Shown here in pieces: positions 1-5,360 of a stretch of DNA of 5,360 bases (position 1 is the stretch's first letter; the number at the start of each line of letters is the position of its first letter). The position numbers and the translations under genes were made by a program. Location of the stretch: NCBI GenBank assembly GCA_964607765.1, contig CAZSNT010000312.1, positions 1-5,360 of the forward strand. Reading direction: 5' to 3'. The notes under the pieces were generated by a model. It saw only the letters and a list, made by a program, of their open reading frames with translations, did no database searches and had not been told where the DNA came from. This DNA comes from CAZSNT01 sp964607765 (GTDB taxonomy: Bacteria > Verrucomicrobiota > Lentisphaeria > Oligosphaerales > JABHEG01).

Positions 1-668
1 TCCAGCCAGTACTCGTAGGGTAGGATGCCAGTGCCGATGTGCTGGTATCCGGTGAGGCGGACGGGCTGACCGTTGATGGTGAAGTCGCGGCTGCCCATGG
101 GACTCAACAGGTGGCTCGGCTTGATGCGGTCGAATTCGTCGAGGAGGGTGAACGTGAGTGGCTCTTGTCCCGCGGGCCGGCGTTGGAGCAGGTCGAACAG
201 GGTCCAATTGCTCGCGACCTGTCCGGGCAGGGGGCGCTCGACCGTACGGCCGTTCAGCTCGATGCGGAGCCGCCCGTCCCGGATGTTCCCCGTCTTACGG
301 AAACGCGTCTCCTCTGCGACCTCGCCATTCGGGTGCACGGTGTGGGATTCGACGTCGAACGCCATTGGGCTGCATGTCTCGTCATCGCGATAGCGGATGT
401 GCCCGTTCAGGTGCGCCATGCCGCCGTCAATCTCGGCAATACCCCGGTCGACGGTCATCTCCAGGAGGCCACTGGCGATTCGCTTGCGTGAGAGTTTCAG
501 GTAGGCCCAGGGGCGGTAGTGCGGGTTGGATAAGGCCAGCCCATAGCAGAAAAACCAGTCGCTATCCGGGTCAAACGGCGCGGTCGGGAAGTGGATGTCG
601 CCGGTGATCTTGAAATGGTCCAGCGAATCCACGTGGAACACACGGTAGGGGTGCTTATTCTTTCCCAT
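1..668 (-). CDS. Partial protein of unknown function, C-terminus beyond the left window edge
   Basis: I do not recognise this gene. An ATG at 666-668 opens a minus-strand frame that stays open for 222 codons and leaves the window at base 1, so no stop is visible. The product begins MGKNKHPYRVFHVDSLDHF. It is rich in alternating polar and hydrophobic stretches and in aromatic residues (for example SDWFFCYGLALSNPHYRPWAYLKL near residues 36-59, split here as SDWFFCYGLAL and SNPHYRPWAYLKL), which suggests a beta-rich, possibly lipocalin- or barrel-like fold. There is no signal peptide or membrane segment in the N-terminal part. It follows the oxidoreductase stop by 9 nt in the same frame (TAG, GGA, AAA, CCC, then ATG), so this ATG is the first possible start. 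A weak AGGGA overlapping that stop could serve as ribosome binding site. Spacing implies cotranscription with the oxidoreductase. That it is coding is well supported by its uninterrupted length and sensible composition; its function is unknown. Confidence 0.8.
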   Translation of the reverse strand, partial: MGKNKHPYRVFHVDSLDHFKITGDIHFPTAPFDPDSDWFFCYGLALSNPHYRPWAYLKLSRKRIASGLLEMTVDRGIAEIDGGMAHLNGHIRYRDDETCSPMAFDVESHTVHPNGEVAEETRFRKTGNIRDGRLRIELNGRTVERPLPGQVASNWTLFDLLQRRPAGQEPLTFTLLDEFDRIKPSHLLSPMGSRDFTINGQPVRLTGYQHIGTGILPYEYWL

Positions 669-677
669 GGGTTTTCC

Positions 678-2087
678 CTACATCCGGTAGTATTGCTCCC
701 AGCCTTTCCGGGGGGTGTCTTTGAGCAGGCTGTTGGCCAGAGCGTTATTGGTGATCTGACGGGTCTTGCGGTCGAAGAGCAACGTCCCGCCGAGGCGCTG
801 ACCGAGCACACCCAGAGCCAGCATCTGCGACAGAGGGCCGGAGATGGAGAAGGGGGATCTTGTCTTTTCGTCGCCACGGCAGGCCAGCAGGAAATTCGCA
901 TAGTGGTCGGAGTTCTTCCCGAAGTCTCTGGGAACGGTGCCGGCAGCAACCATTTCGCGCAGCTTTTCGTAAGGCAGGATCTGCAGCGTGTCGCCGTGGT
1001 GCCCGCCCTTGAACACGTAGTCCTTCGAGTAGATGAACTTGCCGGGCTCGTTGGCACGCAGTTCGCGCCCCGCAAACTCCTTGGGCACGGGCGGCGGGTT
1101 CTTCGCCCCGTCGTACCAGTCGATGTCCATGGCCGGCATGCCGTTGCGCGCCGGGAACTGGAAGTTGATCGTGGACTCCAGCGGGAAGATGAGCTTGTTG
1201 GGTTGCACGAGCTTGGTGGCGGTGATCTTCTCGGGCATGCCAAGCTCGAGGTAACGGTGGATCGTATCCAGCATGTGCGCAGCCCAGTCCCCGAAGCAGC
1301 CTGTCCCGAAGTCGTACCACCCGCGCCAGTTGCCGGGGTGGTACTTGGCGCTGAACTCGTGGTACTCCCGGGTCGTCCCCAGCCAGACATCCCACTCCAT
1401 GGACGCGGGCGCCGTCTCGCCGGTGGGGTAGGCCTGCAGATCGCCCCACGGATGCCAACGCCTTCCTTTGTTCATGTAGGCGTCGACGTGAGTCACATCC
1501 TTGATGATCCCTGCGTCCATCCACGCTTTGAACTGGAAGTTATTCCAGCCGCTGTGGCCCTGGTTGCCCATCTGCGTGACCACGCCGTGCTTCTTCGCCG
1601 CTGCCATCAGCAGGTCGATCTCCTGGAAGGTCCGAGCCAGCGGCTTCTCAGTGTAGACGTGTTTGCCAAGCGCCATGGCCGCCATGGTGACCGGGAAGTG
1701 GGAGTGGTCGGGCACCATGACCATGACCGCGTCGATCTCGTTGGCGATCTTGTCCAACATCACGCGCCAGTCCTGAAAGACCTTGGCCTGCGGGAACCGG
1801 GACTTGGCCTGCGCCATGTGCTTGGTGGCAGGGTCCACGTCGCAGAAGGCCACAAAGTTGGCGATCCCGGCACGCTCGAAGTTGCTGATGATGCGGTTGC
1901 CGCGTTTGCCGACACCGACCCAGGCAACGTTCACCTTGCCGTTGGCGCCCAGGACGTTGCCGGGAATCGGCTTGCTGGCCGGTTCCGCGCCGCGCGACGC
2001 CCTGTTGGCCGCGATGAAGCACGCGGCCGTGCCCTTGGCCAACAGGCTCAGGCTTTCTCTTCGGTTGATCTGCATGGTCTTCTTCAC
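678..2087 (-). CDS. Gfo/Idh/MocA-family oxidoreductase with Tat signal peptide
   Basis: This is a 469-residue NAD(P)-dependent dehydrogenase-like protein of the Gfo/Idh/MocA family, which typically oxidises or epimerises sugars and cyclitols. The N-terminus carries a twin-arginine leader (NRRESLSLLAKG, R9-R10, then a short hydrophobic stretch), so export to the periplasm is likely. The Rossmann domain starts near residue 51 with a GxGxxG motif (GVGKRG, 58-63). The family's EKP motif is at 147-149 (K148 is the expected catalytic or cofactor-contacting lysine). The C-terminal domain has GDWAAHMLD at 266-274, whose Asp267 and His271 match the conserved GDxxxHxxD pattern of secreted members of this family. 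Length is normal for them. The start is ambiguous: the listed GTG at 2087 has AAGGA five bases upstream, but an ATG at 2075 (giving MQINRRESL) keeps the whole Tat motif and has AAGGTG about nine bases upstream. Substrate cannot be read from sequence; the neighbouring GH29-like gene suggests a deoxy- or modified sugar. Confidence 0.95.
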   Translation of the reverse strand: MKKTMQINRRESLSLLAKGTAACFIAANRASRGAEPASKPIPGNVLGANGKVNVAWVGVGKRGNRIISNFERAGIANFVAFCDVDPATKHMAQAKSRFPQAKVFQDWRVMLDKIANEIDAVMVMVPDHSHFPVTMAAMALGKHVYTEKPLARTFQEIDLLMAAAKKHGVVTQMGNQGHSGWNNFQFKAWMDAGIIKDVTHVDAYMNKGRRWHPWGDLQAYPTGETAPASMEWDVWLGTTREYHEFSAKYHPGNWRGWYDFGTGCFGDWAAHMLDTIHRYLELGMPEKITATKLVQPNKLIFPLESTINFQFPARNGMPAMDIDWYDGAKNPPPVPKEFAGRELRANEPGKFIYSKDYVFKGGHHGDTLQILPYEKLREMVAAGTVPRDFGKNSDHYANFLLACRGDEKTRSPFSISGPLSQMLALGVLGQRLGGTLLFDRKTRQITNNALANSLLKDTPRKGWEQYYRM

Positions 2088-2116
2088 CTTCGTCCTTCAG
2101 TCTGTGGTCACGACCC

Positions 2117-2154
2117 GACCCCCACGGCCTCGTGCCGTGGGTGAGCGAGATTGG
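2117..2154 (-). repeat. 38-nt hairpin element, copy 1
   Basis: Read on the minus strand it is CCAATCTCG, four spacer bases, stem CCCACGGC, loop ACGAG, stem GCCGTGGG, and GGTC. The 8-bp stem lies at 2121-2128 with 2134-2141. The compact hairpin with fixed head and tail resembles REP-type (repetitive extragenic palindrome) elements. No T-run follows it, so it is unlikely to be an intrinsic terminator. Confidence 0.85.
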
Positions 2155-2178
2155 CCCTGCACGCCATCAGCCGTAGAC

Positions 2179-2216
2179 GACCCCCACGGCCTCGTGCCGT
2201 GGGTGAGCGAGATTGG
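2179..2216 (-). repeat. 38-nt hairpin element, copy 2
   Basis: Identical to copy 1 over all 38 bases, displaced by exactly 62 bp. Stem arms are at 2183-2190 and 2196-2203. Confidence 0.85.
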
Positions 2217-2240
2217 CCCTGCACGCCGTCAGCCGTAGAC

Positions 2241-2278
2241 GACCCCCACGGCCTCGTGCCGTGGGTGAGCGAGATTGG
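2241..2278 (-). repeat. 38-nt hairpin element, copy 3
   Basis: Identical to copies 1 and 2, with stem arms at 2245-2252 and 2258-2265. Its linker is cut after ten bases at 2288, where the sequence changes to unrelated DNA leading into the large hairpin. Confidence 0.85.
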
Positions 2279-2311
2279 CCCTGCACGCGAGAGACGTCCA
2301 CGCCCCCTCCC

Positions 2312-2355
2312 TCCGCGTCCCTCACGGCGGTTCTGGCCGCCGTGAGGGACGCGGA
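2312..2355. repeat. Perfect 19-bp inverted repeat (large hairpin)
   Basis: The arms TCCGCGTCCCTCACGGCGG (2312-2330) and its exact reverse complement (2337-2355) enclose a six-base loop TTCTGG. Past a single mismatch (2311/2356) the pairing resumes for three more base pairs (2308-2310 with 2357-2359). Such a GC-rich hairpin would be very stable in RNA or as a cruciform. Neither strand shows a T-run after it, so a classic Rho-independent terminator is not supported. It could act as a processing or stability barrier between the GH29 and oxidoreductase parts of a transcript, or be a mobile palindromic repeat. Confidence 0.9.
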
Positions 2356-2383
2356 AGGAAACAGACGCCGGCTGTGTGTGGGA

Positions 2384-2421
2384 CCAATCTCGAGCACCAC
2401 CCACGCAAGGTGGGTGGGGTC
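2384..2421 (+). repeat. Diverged inverted copy of the 38-nt hairpin element
   Basis: Read on the plus strand this is CCAATCTCG (2384-2392), AGCA, stem CCACCCAC (2397-2404), loop GCAAG, stem GTGGGTGG (2410-2417) and GGTC (2418-2421). Head, tail, stem length and loop length match the minus-strand reading of copies 1-3. Four of the eight stem pairs differ, and all four differences are compensated so pairing is kept. It is therefore a related element in the opposite orientation. Confidence 0.75.
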
Positions 2422-2472
2422 GCAGTGCCGTCCACAGCGGCTTCTGAGCTCCTGTCCCAGCGCCATTCGACT

Positions 2473-3813
2473 CTACTCTCCCATCTCCAATACAACGATT
2501 GTATCGATCGGGTTCACGGGAACGTTCCGCATGTCGAGCGTGACGGTCCCGTTTTCTTCCTGGAAAGGAATGGGCGTTTCCTCGTTCAGGAGCTGGGCGC
2601 GCAGCACCGATTGTGAAAGCCCCTCGGCCACGATCTGACGGTCCCCGGGCATCCCGGTCTTGATGCATTCGGGCGGGATCTTCCGGTAGCTGTGGAGCGT
2701 CCGCGCGTCATTGATATCGCGATTATCGATGATGTGCAGGTAAATGCGGTTGTCCTTGGCAACGGCGTAGCCCCAAGGCGCATCGACCGGCGCGGTGACG
2801 CGAGTGCCGTAGATGGCCTCGCCATGCTGAGCGAGCCACGCGCCCATGGCCTCGAGCATGCGGGCGTCGGTCTTGAGCAGCGCGCCGCTGGGCAGCGGAC
2901 CGGTGTCCAGCAGGTAGTTGACGCCGCAGCCGGTACTGCAGACAAGACGCTTGAGGAAAAGCCGGGTCTGGTGCGCCTCTTCCTCCAGCGTCATGAACTC
3001 GGTCTCTTCCTGGAAACTGCAGAACCAGCGGAAACTGCCGGGAAGCGTCTCGTTGGTCTCGGTCGGCACGCTGCCCATGGAAAACGGCTTGCCCATCTGG
3101 TCGCAGAACATGAGCTCCGATTCCAGGAAATCGATACGCGGGCTGCTGATTTCTTTGTTGCCGATCAGCAGGTTCGGCTTGACAGCGCGGGCGGCGGCCG
3201 TGACATCGTCCAGATTGTAGTGGTCGTAGACATTGATGCCGAGTTTGGCCAGCCGTTTGACCGTTCCCGGCCAGCCGTCAAACCAGAATCCGATCGGATC
3301 GTATTGCTCAGTCAGCTCCACCAATGTGCCGGACAGCAGAGCCGTACTGGCGGCGAAGAAACCGGCGGGATCCGGGCAGCCGTCCTCGAACCAGGGCTCG
3401 CGGTCTTCGCCATGGACCGAAATGTAGAAAATCAGGGGAAAGTCCGCCTCGCGACAGGCGTCTGCGATCTCCGCAATGTAGTCGCGACGGCTCCCGAAGT
3501 TCCGGTGTTTGGTCTTGTAGAGACAGAACTGGACATCCGCACTGTGCTTGACGGTCATGACGAAGTACCGCGCACCAGCCGCCTTGAACACACGGATCCA
3601 CTCCCTCGGGTCGAAGTCCGTAGTGATCGATTCCCAACGGTTCGCGCGATCGATAAGGCGATCGGACGAGACGGCCAGGGCCTTATCCTTGGCGCCCTGG
3701 TCGCCATACCCGGCCGACAAGCCCCAGTGGACAAAGATCCCGAAGCGCCAGTCGAGAAACTGCTCGATGCGCTGTGTGTCCGCGTTGCTCATCTGGAGTG
3801 TCTTTCGCTTCAT
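2473..3813 (-). CDS. GH29 alpha-L-fucosidase-like glycoside hydrolase
   Basis: A retaining glycosidase of family GH29, expected to remove terminal alpha-L-fucose or a related sugar. With the ATG at 3813 the product has 446 residues; a GTG at 3924 would add 37 and the ATG at 3792 would remove seven. Near the N-terminus is the family signature RFGIFVHWG (about residues 23-31). FWFDGW (about 176-181) carries the Asp expected to be the nucleophile (D179). NYLLDTGPLPSG and WLAQHGEAIYGTR (about 299-338) are typical of the end of the catalytic barrel, followed by a roughly 110-residue probable beta-sandwich. The acid/base Glu cannot be assigned with confidence. The usual KHHDGF motif appears as KHSADVQF, losing the second His that helps bind fucose in characterised members, so the true substrate may differ. 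I prefer an internal ATG because the extra 37 residues are low-quality sequence translated partly from a 10-bp repeat. No signal peptide is visible, so the enzyme is probably cytoplasmic. Confidence 0.85.
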   Translation of the reverse strand: MKRKTLQMSNADTQRIEQFLDWRFGIFVHWGLSAGYGDQGAKDKALAVSSDRLIDRANRWESITTDFDPREWIRVFKAAGARYFVMTVKHSADVQFCLYKTKHRNFGSRRDYIAEIADACREADFPLIFYISVHGEDREPWFEDGCPDPAGFFAASTALLSGTLVELTEQYDPIGFWFDGWPGTVKRLAKLGINVYDHYNLDDVTAAARAVKPNLLIGNKEISSPRIDFLESELMFCDQMGKPFSMGSVPTETNETLPGSFRWFCSFQEETEFMTLEEEAHQTRLFLKRLVCSTGCGVNYLLDTGPLPSGALLKTDARMLEAMGAWLAQHGEAIYGTRVTAPVDAPWGYAVAKDNRIYLHIIDNRDINDARTLHSYRKIPPECIKTGMPGDRQIVAEGLSQSVLRAQLLNEETPIPFQEENGTVTLDMRNVPVNPIDTIVVLEMGE

Positions 3814-3860
3814 GGTCGATGCCAGTCGATTCCCATCGATGCCTGTCGGATCCTGTCGGT
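3811..3860. repeat. Degenerate 10-bp tandem repeat, about five units
   Basis: Five consecutive ten-base blocks read CATGGTCGAT, GCCAGTCGAT, TCCCATCGAT, GCCTGTCGGA and TCCTGTCGGT, sharing the pattern of a pyrimidine-rich triplet followed by GTCGRT-like sequence in strict register. The next block (CAGCCGATCG) fits poorly. The array lies between the propeller stop and the likely GH29 starts, and its first unit overlaps the ATG at 3813. It may be a small intergenic repeat of a kind that expands by slippage; a regulatory role is unproven. Confidence 0.6.
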
Positions 3861-3920
3861 CAGCCGATCGGTTTCGACGGGCGCCGACCGGAGTCGACAG
3901 ATTTCGAGCACTACCTGCGC

Positions 3921-5267
3921 TCACCGCTTCTTGATCAGCTCGACGCCCGCAACGAGCGGGGGCTTGCCGGACTTGCCCTTGAGCTCAAGATCGAAGGGAC
4001 CGTGCACAGTCATCGGTTCTGTGATGTACGCTCTGTTCTTGCCGCCGGCCTTCGCCGCGATATCGAAGTTCTGAAGCGCCGGCTCGCCATTGATAAGGAC
4101 GTCGAAAACGCGCTCGCCAACTTCAGCGCCTTGGAGTTCGGCGAACATCAGACGAACTTGGTAGCCGTCCGGATTGAGCTTGAAGTGGATCGTGTGGTCG
4201 CCTTCGATGCCCGTCAGGAACAGCTTGTCGTCATCCGTCCCTTCGACATCGTTGAAGTCGGCGTTGAGATGATAGGCCTTCGCGTTCTCAGCGCCCTTGA
4301 CCGGCAAGTCGAACCAACGGAACTGCGACCGGGTTGTGATGTTCGAGACCGCTCTTGGGTAAGAGAACCACATAGTCCCGGACGCTTCACTGTAGTAGTC
4401 GCCCGGGGCCCCGAAGTTCAGGCGGACCGTGTTCACCGCGTCGGATGAAGGTCCCTGCTCGCCCTTCTTCTTTGCCGTCGGGCTCCCGGGCTTGGGCTTC
4501 GCACCACGCGTCTTCAGGTGGATGGTCCAGTCTTCTTCCCGCTCCACGGGCACAAGGGCGAGGCTGGTCTTGTAGCTGTACGAACAGACACAGCTGCTCG
4601 TGCCCTCCTGCGACAGGACAATCCCGCCTACAGGCAGCACACTCACCCAGCAACTCGTACGGATCTCAGGCAGCCAGTAACACCCACGGTCTCTGTCGAG
4701 GTCTGTGTACCCGGCACTCGAAGAACGGTACAACGCAATGTGTTTGCCGGCGGCAAGACCACCGCAGAAGTTGAGTCCTTCCATGGCCATGGCGCGCTTC
4801 TCCCCGGTAATCGGGTTCTCCCGTGTGAGTTTCGGCGTGCCGGTCTTCAGGTCGAACTCGTACGGCGTGTAGAGCGTGTCGCCATTGACAAAGAAGTAGC
4901 CCTGCTGACCACGACGCCGGTACCACTCCGTCGCGATATCCTGTTCGTAGGACCAGAGGGCTTTTCCCGTCTTGCTGTCGAAGGTCGAAAGTCCTTTCGC
5001 GGCCTCCGGGATGACTACCTCAGACGGATTCGGCAGGGCGACAATCACCCCTTGCGAAAGCATGAGGCTTTTGCATGCCATCGGCAGGTCAGGAGTGTCA
5101 TAGATGAGGTGGCCCGTATGGAGGTCGATGGCTTTCAGCGAACACCTGGTCTTAGTGACTCCTCCCCGCCTCTTCTCAGCCAGGTAGTCATTCTCCGGGG
5201 AACGGTCGAGGACATAAATCCGTGCGGGGTCCGCAACAATGGAAGTGGGCATCACCGTGCGGTCCAC
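3921..5267 (-). CDS. PQQ-type beta-propeller protein with C-terminal malectin-like domain, 5' end probably truncated
   Basis: A 448-residue reading from a GTG at 5267. Residues about 1-250 form repeated quinoprotein-like blades, seen as KAIDLHTG, STFDSKTGKALW and EFDLKTG. They end in a Cys-rich region (RTSCWVSVLPVGG then SSCVCSYSYKTSLALVPVE) like that of planctomycete and verrucomicrobial PQQ-like proteins. A Lys/Pro/Ser-rich linker (about 252-275) leads to a malectin-like carbohydrate-binding domain (about 277-448) with YQVRLMFAELQG and GERVFDVLINGEPALQNFD. The likely role is glycan binding or scaffolding on or outside the cell surface; catalytic activity is uncertain. The GTG is not a convincing start, because the same frame continues upstream as a good blade (GYAFDAGTGQRKWTF) until a TAA at 5322-5324. 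No signal peptide is visible, as expected if the real N-terminus lies outside the window. The stop codon overlaps a GTG of the GH29 frame as GTGA, consistent with one transcript. Confidence 0.8.
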   Translation of the reverse strand: MDRTVMPTSIVADPARIYVLDRSPENDYLAEKRRGGVTKTRCSLKAIDLHTGHLIYDTPDLPMACKSLMLSQGVIVALPNPSEVVIPEAAKGLSTFDSKTGKALWSYEQDIATEWYRRRGQQGYFFVNGDTLYTPYEFDLKTGTPKLTRENPITGEKRAMAMEGLNFCGGLAAGKHIALYRSSSAGYTDLDRDRGCYWLPEIRTSCWVSVLPVGGIVLSQEGTSSCVCSYSYKTSLALVPVEREEDWTIHLKTRGAKPKPGSPTAKKKGEQGPSSDAVNTVRLNFGAPGDYYSEASGTMWFSYPRAVSNITTRSQFRWFDLPVKGAENAKAYHLNADFNDVEGTDDDKLFLTGIEGDHTIHFKLNPDGYQVRLMFAELQGAEVGERVFDVLINGEPALQNFDIAAKAGGKNRAYITEPMTVHGPFDLELKGKSGKPPLVAGVELIKKR

Positions 5268-5360
5268 GGTGAACGTCCATTTCCGTTGGCCAGTCCCCGC
5301 ATCGAATGCGTAACCCCTCAGTTACGTGAGGCAGATACAAGCTGTGCTTCCAACGCAGAG
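5268..5360 (-). pseudogene. Upstream remainder of the propeller gene, interrupted by an in-frame stop
   Basis: Immediately upstream of the GTG at 5267 the same frame encodes LRGYAFDAGTGQRKWTFT, a typical propeller blade end, but is stopped by TAA at 5322-5324. Beyond the stop the same frame reads LCVGSTACICLT, which would join naturally to the blade if the stop were a sense codon. A different frame is also open there (LRWKHSLYLPHVTEG) and would join to the blade by removal of one base from the CCCC run at 5314-5317. Blade spacing favours the first reading, and codon third-position GC mildly favours the second. The cause could be a real mutation or an assembly or sequencing error; the window edge prevents a decision. 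Confidence 0.55.

Larger units (their letters stand above)
2117..2288. repeat. 62-bp direct tandem repeat, 2.8 copies
   Basis: Units start at 2117, 2179 and 2241, an exact 62-bp period. The first two are complete and differ at one position (A at 2166 against G at 2228). The third stops after 48 bases at 2288. Each unit consists of a 38-nt hairpin element (GACC, an 8-bp stem CCCACGGC/GCCGTGGG with loop CTCGT, then TGAG and CGAGATTGG) followed by a 24-nt linker ending GTCAGCCGTAGAC or its one-base variant. Near identity between units points to recent tandem amplification. Confidence 0.95.
2088..2472. other. 385-nt intergenic region filled with structured repeats
   Basis: This gap between the GH29-like gene and the oxidoreductase contains no convincing gene; open frames across it are translations of the repeats. 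From low to high coordinate it holds 2.8 copies of a 62-bp direct repeat (2117-2288), a large perfect hairpin (2312-2355) and an inverted diverged hairpin element (2384-2421). The last 50 nt before the GH29 stop (2422-2472) show nothing distinctive. No clear promoter was found upstream of the oxidoreductase, and none of the hairpins is followed by a T-run on either strand, so the oxidoreductase may be served by read-through, or by a promoter I cannot see. Confidence 0.8.

Noticed and set aside
591..2144. Long plus-strand open frame of 517 codons
   Set aside because: It is antisense to the clear Gfo/Idh/MocA gene. Its translation shows no recognisable motif and reflects high GC content.
2312..2355. 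Rho-independent terminator
   Set aside because: The stem is strong, but no T-run follows on either strand.
2117..2421. CRISPR array
   Set aside because: There are too few units, the 24-nt linkers are conserved rather than unique, and the fourth copy is inverted and diverged.
2108..2668. Minus-strand open frame across the repeat region
   Set aside because: Its protein is mostly translated tandem repeat and overlaps the well-supported GH29 C-terminus in another frame.
3814..3924. N-terminal extension of the GH29 protein from the GTG overlapping the upstream stop
   Set aside because: The GTGA overlap is attractive, but the 37 residues are low-quality, partly encoded by a 10-bp repeat, and precede a complete GH29 domain.
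2692..4074. Long plus-strand open frame of 460 codons
   Set aside because: It is antisense to the GH29-like and propeller genes, crosses their boundary and has no family motif.

Overview
The window is a GC-rich bacterial fragment in which every convincing gene lies on the minus strand, in transcription order from the high-coordinate end. I read four genes: (1) a PQQ-type beta-propeller protein with a C-terminal malectin-like domain (3921-5267, reading frame damaged or interrupted at its upstream end near 5322-5324); (2) a GH29 alpha-L-fucosidase-like glycoside hydrolase (stop at 2473, likely start 3813 or 3792); (3) a Gfo/Idh/MocA-family NAD(P)-dependent oxidoreductase with a twin-arginine leader (678-2087); (4) a protein of unknown function that is cut by the left window edge (1-668). 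Gene 4 has no stop codon inside the window.

The combination suggests a polysaccharide-degrading member of the PVC group (Planctomycetes, Verrucomicrobia, Kiritimatiellae or Lentisphaerae). The supporting traits are the Tat-exported Gfo/Idh/MocA protein, the Cys-rich end of a planctomycete-style quinoprotein-like propeller, a malectin-like domain, a GH29-like enzyme and weak ribosome binding sites. This is inferred from family habits; there is no rRNA or other phylogenetic marker here. A plausible shared role is binding, cleaving and oxidising deoxy- or modified sugars taken from a complex glycan. No transporter or regulator is visible that would fix the substrate.

The genes are closely packed except at one place. 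The propeller and GH29 genes are contiguous: a GTG codon overlaps the propeller stop in a GTGA arrangement, although the true GH29 start probably lies 110-132 nt further in. The oxidoreductase and gene 4 are separated by 9 nt in the same frame.

The exception is a 385-nt gap (2088-2472) between the GH29 gene and the oxidoreductase, and it is the most unusual part of the window. It holds a 62-bp direct repeat (2.8 copies), each unit carrying a 38-nt hairpin element. It also holds a perfect 19-bp-stem hairpin, and then a diverged, inverted fourth copy of the 38-nt element whose stem has changed by compensating base pairs. This looks like a family of structured, probably mobile, REP-like elements. 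A second small repeat, about five degenerate 10-bp units at 3811-3860, lies between the propeller stop and the likely GH29 starts.
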